Part shown: piece by piece, positions 33,892 to 43,263 of the stretch
Numbering within the stretch: the first letter of the stretch is position 1
How the letters are laid out: each line of letters opens with the position of its first letter
From: Oscheius sp. JU75
Taxonomy: Eukaryota; Nematoda; Chromadorea; Rhabditida; Rhabditidae
Direction of reading: 5' to 3'
Assembly: GCA_037178855.1 (NCBI GenBank)
Contig: JASJZC010000002.1
Coordinates: 682,001-746,000, forward strand
DNA length: 64,000 nucleotides
Translations under genes and position numbers: made by a program
The notes under the pieces: generated by a model
What the model saw: the letters and a program-made list of their open reading frames with translations, nothing else
What the model was told of the DNA's origin: nothing
The model's database searches: none

Positions 33892-36811
33892 TCAGGCTTC
33901 AAAAAAAAGGGATGCTTCAAAAAAATTATAGCTATCCTCCCATGGAAAGCCATCTTCAAATCGGGAGTTCAAGACATCACTGAGGTTTTCTCTGTCCTCG
34001 TCAAACTTTTGAACTATTTCTAGAAACGTGGGTCTCTTATCCGGATCGTTGTTCCAGCATCTGAAAAAAATTAAATTAACGACTAACTCTGTCTCAATTT
34101 CTTCTTTGCTACACAAGGCCCTCACATTTCAATGAGCCGGTCCTGAGCAGCTAGATGGTCTCCTAAAGTCCCCAATTTAGGACGAAAAGGCGTCACATTT
34201 TCAGATCCTATTATTCTTCCTAGAAGTGAAAATGCACTATCCTCTTCTTCTCCAAACGGTTCTCTGAAAATTGAAGCTGCGATTAAAAATGTTTTGGACA
34301 GCGAATAGGGTCAAACAGTTCTGTTCTAGTTTAACCGGTCTTAAGAAAATCATGCGGTCTTAAAAAATAACTCATAACCGAAGACACGATATTTGAGCTT
34401 GGACATGTTCTGCATAGTTGTAGACGAGACGGAAAACAATAGCTTTGCAAAAAGTAGCTAAGCTGGAAAATACGATTTTGGACTAGAAACGTGACGACAA
34501 TTTTTTTTTGGTATTTTTCTATAATTTTTAGTCCGGTTTTTAGATCGGTCGATTTTCTTAAGGCCGGTTAGTCTAGAATAGGACCGATTCAAATCACATA
34601 CTGCTCGTAGTAGATAAAGTAGAGAGTCATTGCATAACTGTAAACATCCACCGAGAAGCTGTAATCCTTGCCTATGATAACTTCTGGGGCAGTGTATAGC
34701 GGAGTTCCAGCCCTGGAAAGAGTTTTGTTCTCTCAGATTCTGTCAGAACATTCAAAACAGTAAGCTAGTAGTAAACTCACCGTCTAGTATGAATGTGATT
34801 TTCTTCCTTTACCAGTCCGAAATCACCGATCTTTGCTACCAAAAGGTTCCCGCTGAGAAGAACATTTCTCGGGTTCAAGTCACGATGCATCATTCCTTCA
34901 CGATGTATGAAACAGACACCTTTAGCTATTTGCTTGGCCCAGCCGTTCAGAACCTCAACTGGTTGGGGCTGGCCATGCCGCGGATCTAAAATTAGATGTA
35001 CACAGTATTACTTCACGTCTACATTCGAACAGAGACCCTCCATGCATGTATTCCATTAATAAGCCGTAGGGTGTTCCTACATCTCTATCGTAGACTGTCC
35101 CAAAAAACTGGACAATGTTCGGATGTGGAGGAATCTAAATGTACAACATTGGCCTCTCCTTGCCCTGCCAAACACTTACAGATAGGCAGGCGACAAGTTC
35201 ACGTGAAAATTTAAATGCCGAGGCTGTTTTCAATCCTATACCATTTAAATGCGAGTACGATTTGAACACAACTTTGCTCAAAGATTGTAATTGACTGAAC
35301 GCGATTCTCACTTACCCTAAAACATTCACTTCGACTAGAAAACATGTAGAAAAGTAGGTATTGCCCACGACTTCGATATACTTCAGCTCGCTCGTATGAT
35401 ATGAAAGATGGTGTGATCTCTTCTGAGAAAAAGAAGGTTAAGTATATTTAAAACGTACCTTTTTATTTGCAGATGAGGTCGCTCCTACAGATTTTAGGAT
35501 GGATTTTTGTTTGGGTTTGAGGATGGGTTTGAGGGACACTTCATCACTCTTAAAGCTATCTGGACATTAAAATTGGAAGAAACTTACGAGAAAATCGTCA
35601 GCACCATAGCAGGGCAGATTGCTATACGTTTCGTCCTCTAATTTTTCTACAATTTGGACCAATTTGTCATCCGGTTCAAGGAAACTTTTGTCGCAAATAT
35701 TTTCTTTCACTAGCTTATCGAAGTAGTCTCGTAGTCGCCTCATAGAAGGTCTTTTCTCTGTGTCTTTTTCCAGCATTCTGTCTACGGCAGCTCTTAGGGA
35801 TTTGTCGCTAATCTTTTTGCTCCAATCCCAACATCTGTTCTTCCAGTCCACTTCAACGCTGTAAGGAACAGTTATATCCTCCACGCTTATTATAATGACT
35901 ACGATCTCTGCCTCTGACCCATCAGTCGCCCGAGTATATTTACTAGCCTGACCTCTGTTTGGTAGCTGTGACGAATATGGTGATCCCAAGAGAGTAAACG
36001 TCAGCCGAAATGGTATAGTTACTGCTTCCGTCAGCCACTTCAGGAGCCATAAATGGAAAGGTTCCCATTCTAAATGACGCAAGCTTCATGCTTTGCTACT
36101 TTTTATTCACGTTGTCATTTCTGCTCTTGAATCCGCTCGAGAAACGCCGAAATCGATCACTTTGACTATGGACGTTTTCTCATCCAGCAGCACACTAGAT
36201 ATGCCTTTTAGATTTTGATATCACAATTTCACTCACTTATGGGGTTTGACGTCCCTGTGTATGTGACCCATCTCATGCATAGCTGCCAAAGCCGAGCAGA
36301 CTTGATAGAACCAACTGTACATTTTGCGAGACCCATAAGTTTTTTTGATGACTGGAAGTTCATATTGATAAAAGACGTGGGTATAAAAAAAAGGCCAAAT
36401 GGGTTATGCTTTTGCTTCCCCTGCGGGAGAGGCAAAGTTAATCCGCCCGGTTAACAGAGGTACAATGATCTAGCATTGAATTACCTTGCGACAAGTTGTA
36501 ACTCATGAGCTCCATTACAATTCCTTTTTCTCCTGGACCTCGAAATCTACCGTAAACTTGAATAACATTTGGGTGATGCTGCAGCTACAAAAGACGCATT
36601 GGGAATGCTGTTGATTATGAAAGCTTGCCTTTAGAAGATACATAAGTTCATTCTCTAAAATGCCGCCGAAGTCGAGCTTGACCGCAACAGGCCTAAAAAA
36701 GGGAACTGTCGTCTGTGTGTTAAGTACTCACCCTAACTTTTTGTGTGTTACTTTGATAACAACCGAATAGTTAGTACGTCCAATGACGTTTAAGTAATTG
36801 TTAAAAGACAT
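33892..36811 (-). CDS. tandem protein-kinase-domain protein
   Basis: Two complete kinase domains in one polypeptide, 619 residues from the ATG at 36811. Exons: 36811-36732, 36692-36629, 36584-36485, 36351-36237, 36194-36111, 36069-35953, 35858-35588, 35548-35459, 35422-35316, 35276-35180, 35134-35023, 34985-34781, 34712-34602, 34263-34126, 34060-33892. Kinase 1 (about 5-235): VAVK, HRDVKPHN, DFG, MAPE, KRPSM. Kinase 2 (about 320-600): [31 protein letters not shown], and CW followed by KRPTF. Both first exons align ([13 protein letters not shown] and [13 protein letters not shown]) with equal phase, showing an internal duplication. Both glycine loops keep only the first Gly. Intron 2 is GC-AG. 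The frame stays open upstream to an acceptor at 36951, so the N-terminus could be longer. TKL-like; substrate unknown. Confidence 0.85.
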
Positions 36812-37104
36812 TGGCAATAAAACCGAAAAGCTTCGATATGATTGTTGTAACTCAGTTGACGCAGTCAAACGTGTTGAAGAAATGTAACAAAGATACTGCG
36901 ATGGTTTGGAAGCAGAAGAGTCCGATAAGAAAAGGCAAACAGGCTGTACTGGGATGAATCAATGAGTAGATGTTGTACAGTGAATTATGTGCCGTTATGA
37001 GTTACATTCAAACATGCTCCCCTTCTCTCTGTCTCTCCCCGTCTCCCAGTCTTTCTTTCTCTCTGTCTCTCTGTGTACAAGTCCATTCTGATCTGTAAGT
37101 TCTT

Positions 37105-37776
37105 TCAGCCAGTGGCTGACAGGACAAGTGAGATGAGTCCCTTGAGCCTGTTCTTCTGCGAAAATTGAATACCATACCGTAAAGTCTTCAGAATCACCTG
37201 GAAGAGCATAGATGTCTTTAGGATAGGGAGAGTGTAGAACATCGTTTACACCTGTATTTCCAGGTCCTGAATCTCCTTGTCAGCCTCGATCTGGTAGTAG
37301 AAGATGGCTACGGCGATTATGAGAGGATCGAGATGAAGAGCTAAAAGTTTCAAGAACTTTAAATGTCCATTAGTAGACCTACTGTCTTGCTGAAACCAGG
37401 ACTGATTGACTTTTCCTGTCCAGCTCCATTGACTGGGACAGTACCTTCTTATTGACTAACACCACCATTAGTTTGTCTACAATTTTTCATTTACGGATTA
37501 TCGTCGCTGTGATCGGACCTCTTGAGGCAGACAAATTCTTTTTAGAGAGCTCTGTCGGGTTCACCGTACCCCTGGTTCTCCGTCTCTCTGATCTTCTTCC
37601 TGGTCCTGAAAACACAGGTATGTTTTCTACTGCCTGTTGTCAGAAACCAAGAGACAGAGAGGAAGATCAAAGAGACAAAGAGACAAAGAGATAGAGACAG
37701 AGTTTAACAGCTGACAACTGCCCTTTGACTCATTGGCAAAGCTCCGGAACTGTCTCGTCCCAATTGGCCTTGACAT
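37105..37776 (-). CDS. small basic protein, unrecognised
   Basis: Five minus-strand exons (37776-37719, 37605-37519, 37455-37411, 37340-37252, 37197-37105) join in phase to give 123 residues. The N-terminal half is Arg/Ser-rich (RRSERRRTRG). The C-terminal half is hydrophobic and helical (DPLIIAVAIFYYQIEADKEI, then QDLEIQVILKTL). Several donors are weak (GTTGTC, GTCCGA, GTCAAT), so exon edges 1-3 are uncertain; the last two exons look real. The stop lies about 155 nt before the acceptor at the 5' end of the kinase gene on the same strand, as in nematode operons. No family recognised. Confidence 0.45.
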
Positions 37777-38507
37777 ACTCAACTTTCGGAAAAGCGAAGG
37801 AGAGAGAATCAGTGTCAGGCGGGAAGGAGGGGCGCGGTCTATGACCCTCCTAGACCCCCAGCGGCTATCAGCCAGCTATCAGACTGAGAAGCCAGCTTAT
37901 CAGCCACCGGATTTCGGCTTGTTTCAATCCAGAGAGACCAGAATTTGTTTTGGATTTAATCTCGTCCCTTCCTTGTCTCTGTGTCTCTCTCTCTAAACTA
38001 AACAGATGTTAACGGGAGGTCGTTTAGCACTAATTTTATGGGTCGCGCCGTCTTTTTGCCAAGAAATTAATAGGATTGTATTGAGAGATTGAGTTCTAAG
38101 ATTGGTTTGGTAGCATGCTAAGCGGGATAAACTCCACCAGCTCGGAACTTTTCTTACTGTCTCTGTGTCTCTGTATTTCTCCGCTTTTCTGTTTGTCTAA
38201 CTCCCTGTCTCTCTGCCTCTCTCACAGTCTCCGATTCACTTTTTTTTTTTGAGACAACCGATGGTCATCTGTTTCATTAACTGACACGCTTTGAACTTTT
38301 TGTCTGCCACCTTCCTAGGCCAAGGTCTCGACCCATGTTGGCTTTTTCTCCCTTACTCATATCTCAGCCTCGCACATTCCACTCGCTGTCAGTTTTTCGC
38401 TGGGGCCTCCCCTTGTGAGTTTCATGGCTAATGCGATAGGGCTGTCGCCCTAGTTCCTGTCGCGCACCTTCTAGGATTTTTGCAGGGCGACTGTGAGAAA
38501 CACAAAC
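37777..38507. other. intergenic sequence, CT-rich
   Basis: No gene seen between the divergently transcribed small basic protein and the secreted-protein gene. Contains CT runs near 37975 and 38155-38230 and a T-run at 38238. Confidence 0.5.
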
Positions 38508-41500
38508 ATGGAATGGGGGGCTGTCGCGGTCTTTCTTTTTCTCGTGGATTTGACGGTAGCTGGAACAGAAGAACTGGGGAATGATGCCAGTCGATTCTGT
38601 GAAAGGTGAGTAGCTGTCTCTGTCTCTGTCTCTGTCTCTGTCTCTGTCTCTGTCTCTGTCTCTGTCTCTGTCTCTGTCTCTGTCTCTGTCTCTGTCTCTG
38701 TCTCTGTCTCTGTCTCTGTCTCTGTCTCTGTCTCTGTCTCTGTCTCTGTCTCTGTCTCTGTCTCTGTCTCTGTCTCTGTCTCTGTCTCTGTCTCTGTCTC
38801 TGTCTCTGTCTCTGTCTCTGTCTCTGTCTCTGTCTCTGTCTCTGTCTCTGTCTCTGTCTCTGTCTCTGTCTCTGTCTCTGTCTCTGTCTTTGTCCACCAT
38901 TCCATATTATAGTTACGTCGAATGTGCCTCTGTAGCTCTCCTCGAGGAGCGTCTCTGTCATGGCAACACTCTCAAGCGACCATTCTGGCTTCCCGAGCGA
39001 AACGATCCGAATGGCTGTCATGAAAAGTTGAAGAATGACTACAAGACCATCGAGAAGATGGAGGTCGAATTGGACAATGCCTTGCTGGCCTGTCTGACAG
39101 AGAATGCCCAACCTATGGCCAGTGACAAGGTTTGGTAAATTCCTGTATCCTGTAGTTATGTTCTTTAGAAGTCCAAATGCAACTCTCGTCTCATCTTCTC
39201 CACACCAAAGTTCTCTTTCGCCCGAACCATCTCCTATATTCCGACCAACTGTTTCACAGGGATTGAACGTCGCCGGGAACGGGAATGCTCCGCTGTCCGG
39301 GATTGTTGTGGCACCTATGACAGGTAAGGAGGAAGGCGACCTTCGGCCGTGAAGATTAGGCGGCACCATTAAAGTTTCCCCTCCCGACAGAGGAGGACGA
39401 AATGTTATTCAGTAGGTGATTAATGGCTTTTGAGGATGCCAAAGAAAGGAGTTTAGTGACAGTTGGGAGAGGGTGACTAAGATGAACGGGATGTTGTTAC
39501 AGGGGGACCTTTGTTACTTTGCGGGGAGAGAGAGAGAGTATCTGCACAGTTTTGGGGGTGAGACAGTGACAGTGAGTTCAGTTGAAACAGAAAAGTACAA
39601 GAGGGAAACTGTAGCCGGACAGAGACAGAGTGGCAGTTCAAACCACCCCATTTCCAGATGCTCGTCTCTTATTACCGACTCTTCCTTAGCCAAATCCCTG
39701 GAAGACCACCGTCTTCTCATGAGACAGAGGGCAGCAGAATGCAAGGTACTATCTTTTCTGTCTATGCCATACCCTTGAATTCAGATCGGTCATCTAATTT
39801 CATCACTCCCCGAACCTCCTAAAATCTCCGCCAGTCACGATGTGGATGAGACTTGGGCGCCTACAGGAAACATCAACGTGAGATTCAAAGACCTGGAGTC
39901 GGAGAAGAAGAAAAACAGGAAGGGAGGAGATGCTGGAGAGCCTGGAAACGTGAATGTACGCTTCTCGACAGCCACAAAAGAGCAATTGGCTGAAGAGCGA
40001 GCCAGGAAACTTCTCCTGAGAGATGGAGATCCAGCCCCGAAGCTGAACTTCCCCAAGAACACGGAAGAGTTTGATAAGAAGTATGAGAAAGCTTTGGAGA
40101 ATACAAAGAAGTATGTCAACAGGGTAAGAGGGAAGCTAGTGCTTAAGCGTAAAGATTGTTCAGGTCAGTACAGGGGAGATTGCCAATGAGGGAGTGGATT
40201 CACTGGTGGAAGCGGCTAAGGTATGGTTTCGGTTCCTCACTAATATATTTGTCTTTGTACCTCTGTCTCTCCATGCCCCTGTCTCTCTGCCACTCTGCCT
40301 CCCTGTGTAATGGTTTCCACAGTGGTCCCCCCCCAAACAATAGGAAGTGACTCTTTTACAGGTCTCCCAGATCGGTGTCCCTTCCGGGACCATGCACCAT
40401 GTTGAACTGATCGGTGAGACAGAAGAGACCGAGATTGGCCTGGTTGGAGGAAACGTGGTCACCTCTCGACCACTGATTCTTGTGGCCAAGGAAGCAGACG
40501 AGCCGAAGAAGGAGAAGGAGGTGGCTCCGACCGCGGCTAAAGTCGAGGGTTGCCGAGCTCATGGAACGAAAACTGCCAAAATTGAAAAGATTCTCGGGGC
40601 TCTAGGTGAGAAAGAGGACTCAAGAGATATGGCTGAGGTTAGACCGACTCATAGCCATTAAGTACTGTTAGTTCAGATCCGATCCCTGATCAATGACTGG
40701 CACAACAACTTCAGAAAGAGACTGTTGGGAGCCAAGCAACGGTCGAAGGACAAGTTGATTATGGACGAATTGGAAAAGCTGGTCAAGCATTTCGATGATG
40801 TAAACTTGAAACTGATCAAGACACAGGTGGATGCAGGTGGGTGGACAGCGAGATAGTCACAGTGACAGAACTTCATTTCAGAATTCAAACCCGATGACTA
40901 CCCAGCGGATGATGCAGACATTTCCGGTAATGAGTGTGATCCTCTTCCCTCTATCAAGGATCTCGGAAAAAAGGGACTACCCCTAGACGGTCCAGTTGAT
41001 GACGACGAGGAGAGGAAGAAACAGACAGAGGAACTGTTAGCTCTAGTTCATGAGAGCGAGGAGAAGGAGAGAAACAGTACTACTCTAGTAGACGAACACG
41101 GAGATCAGTTGCTAGTGGATGACGGTAAGAGACTGTCAGGCTAAATGGACAGAATTCAGATGGTGTTCCGAGGGTTCTCTTCCCCGGGAATCCAATCATT
41201 GAAAAGAGCATCGACTCGGAAGCAGACGAAAAGATTACCAATTGGATCAATGAAGAGTATAGGCAGGAGATGGAAAAGTTCCACAAGCAACGGTTCGGGA
41301 ACAAAACGGTAGGTTGAGAGAGATAAAGAGACAGAGACAAAGAGGTAAAGAAATAGTGAGACAGAGAGCCATAGAGACGGAGAGGCAGAGGCAACGGAAA
41401 GAGAGATAAAGACAGCGACAGAGAAACCCAATCCCAATCCAGTAAAGTAAGGTACCCTGTTAGCCTACCTGTAAAGTCACCTTCTCTGATCCTTTCATTG

Positions 41501-42986
41501 GCGAGATCGTACGAGTTGACGCTCCTGATAGAAAATCTGAGCTTATGGAGATCCTCCAAGGCTTGTAGACACTTGATTCCGACATTTCAGGACAGTTTTC
41601 TATGTTCGGTCTCCTTTCCTGGCGCTCTCAGATTCTTGCCACAGACCGCCAGGAAAATATCTGTTTTGTTATTTCAAAATTCCCCAATTGCTTCTGTTCT
41701 GACGAAAGACAGACAGTGACAGCGACAGTCAATTGATAGTGACAGAGAGACGGACACGATTTTCCAGACCACCCCTGTCCGAAACGACACCACCTGCGAT
41801 GCCTACATGCGCTGCCGAGCCCAGATGCACCTAGCAGTGGATGGTTGTGCCTGGAGATTCGCAGCGGCCGATGTCCTCTCCTCCCTGGCTGAGAGTTCTG
41901 AGAGTCTCCTCTACAGAGATGAAGGTCCCTGTGATCCCAAGCAGCAGCCCCTGTATGAACAGCTCTACGAGCAGCTCATTCAGAGGAATTCCAAGCTTCG
42001 GGGCTGTCTGGACAAGAGGAACGAGAAGTTCTTCGCCTCATCTGTCTGTCTCCCGTACTCTGACGAAGAAGCACGATCCTTCGACTTTGCTCTGAAGAGG
42101 GTTCTGAAGAATGAGTACCAGGAAGCTGGCCAGTGTTATCATGACGCCAACAGGATCCAGGAGAAGTGCATGAAGCTGAAGGAGTGCTGTCCTAACTTTG
42201 ATGAGTGAGTTGTTACTATTTCAGGCAAATGTAAAACAGTAAGACCTCATTTTCGGGTCCAAAACAAAAAGTTTTTCGGCACTTTCGTGTTCAGCAAACT
42301 TGTAGCCCATGTAAAAATCTACAACTTTGTAAAACATCAGAAAGCTTGAAACCCACATGTTGAAACATTACGGCACGAGTTAAAACCAAATGTAGTAATG
42401 TAATCCCATTTCCGGCTCCCAGACATGGTTTTTGAGCCGTAGAACGAGTTTAACGATGTAGCTTGTCTGAGAAAAATACTGCTCATGAAGAGAAAAGAGC
42501 CCTGGCCTTTTTTTCAGTGTCTCAGTACACTTAATAAAAAAACAAAGAGGGTACGGTAATTTTCAGTACGAAGCAACTCCTAGCCGAGATCGATAACTTA
42601 AGTGCATCACTCTCCCATTACTATTCGAGAATCCAGATACAATCAAACGATTTACGATTTTTCAGATGCCGCGAAGAGACAATAGACATCGAGCTCGAGC
42701 ATACCATCATTTCTGTGACTGCCCGGATAAACGAAGGAAAACAGGAGTGCATAAGAGACAAAGCGAGGGACGCCTTTAAGAAGACTATCAGAGGTCTGTC
42801 TCTTTGTCTCTCTGTCGCTTTGTCTATCTGTCTCGCTGTCTCTGTCACCTTGTCTCTCTGTCTGTATTTGTTACAATATCAAAACCTTTTTCAGGCCTCC
42901 TCGGTCCCGGTGGACTAACCCGTCTTCAGAAGGGTCACCTTGGTTTGGACATCAGTCGAGGCGCAAGATTACTTCGAGCACGATAG
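38508..42986 (+). CDS. large secreted acidic Cys-containing protein, unrecognised family
   Basis: Thirteen exons (38508-38605, 38913-39129, 39169-39323, 39658-39745, 39785-40123, 40164-40220, 40362-40637, 40677-40836, 40882-41124, 41160-41308, 41768-42204, 42666-42793, 42895-42986) join in phase to 812 residues. A signal peptide (about 1-19) is followed by an N-terminal Cys-rich part (about 30-175; CERYVECASVALLEERLC), a long Lys/Glu/Asp-rich helical middle without cysteines where the short motif NVNVRF/NINVRF occurs twice, and a second Cys-rich part (about 600-780; CDAYMRCRAQMHLAVDGCAW). The two Cys-rich parts share a C-x3-Y/M-x-C pattern and may be an internal repeat. It ends with a basic Gly/Leu tail. 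No transmembrane helix. Probably extracellular; function unknown. AATAAA follows. Confidence 0.85.
38611..38888 (+). repeat. pure TCTCTG hexanucleotide microsatellite
   Basis: About 46 uninterrupted copies inside intron 1 of the secreted-protein gene, starting right after the splice donor. All its frames are open: one strand would encode Arg-Asp, Glu-Thr or Gln-Arg dipeptide runs, none of them genuine genes. Confidence 0.97.
41450..41640 (-). pseudogene. degraded coding fragment, relative of 62545-62817
   Basis: On the minus strand, in an intron of the secreted-protein gene, the DNA and one frame (KCLQALEDLHKL, then NSYDLANERI) align with the fragment at 62.6 kb (QCLQIVEDLYKL). Both share a stop codon shortly upstream and a common end CTTACT..ACTGGA. 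The source gene is not recognised. Confidence 0.5.
42280..42530 (+). repeat. dispersed non-autonomous repeat, copy 2
   Basis: In intron 11 of the secreted-protein gene. It shares the TTGTAGCCC..AAATCTACAACTT block and the 18-nt GTAGAACGAGTTTAACGA block, in the same order, with 20490-20860. It ends in a GGCC plus T7 tract. Confidence 0.65.
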
Positions 42987-43036
42987 AGCAAAAATCCACC
43001 CCTTTCCTCTCCCAAAGTACCGGTATTTTCAGACAT

Positions 43037-43042
43037 AATAAA
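43037..43042 (+). promoter_or_regulatory. poly(A) signal of the secreted-protein gene
   Basis: AATAAA 51 nt beyond the stop codon at 42986. Confidence 0.65.
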
Positions 43043-43263
43043 TCTTTATATAGACATTGGAGATCAAATCGTTGTTGAGAGTTTCAGGGAATCTAAAACT
43101 ACTGGTTTGGGAAGGAGACAAACTCGTATTGTAGCGAGACATCTAACCAAAATTGTCGTGTACTAGTACATATAAGTTACAGTCAAGAAGATCTTTGTGA
43201 GGGTCCCGTAAGGAATTTCAGGGTTATGGTAGTCGGTATGGGACTACGGAGCAAGGTAGGGGG

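Noticed and set aside
11202-36950. Contamination by another species as explanation for the central block
   Set aside because: Intron style is similar, and a dispersed repeat with an identical 18-mer occurs both inside (20.5 kb) and outside (42.3 kb) the block.
38364-39369. Long minus-strand frames with Arg-Asp, Glu-Thr or Gln-Arg runs
   Set aside because: They are products of the TCTCTG microsatellite, which has no stop in its frames; the real gene is on the plus strand.
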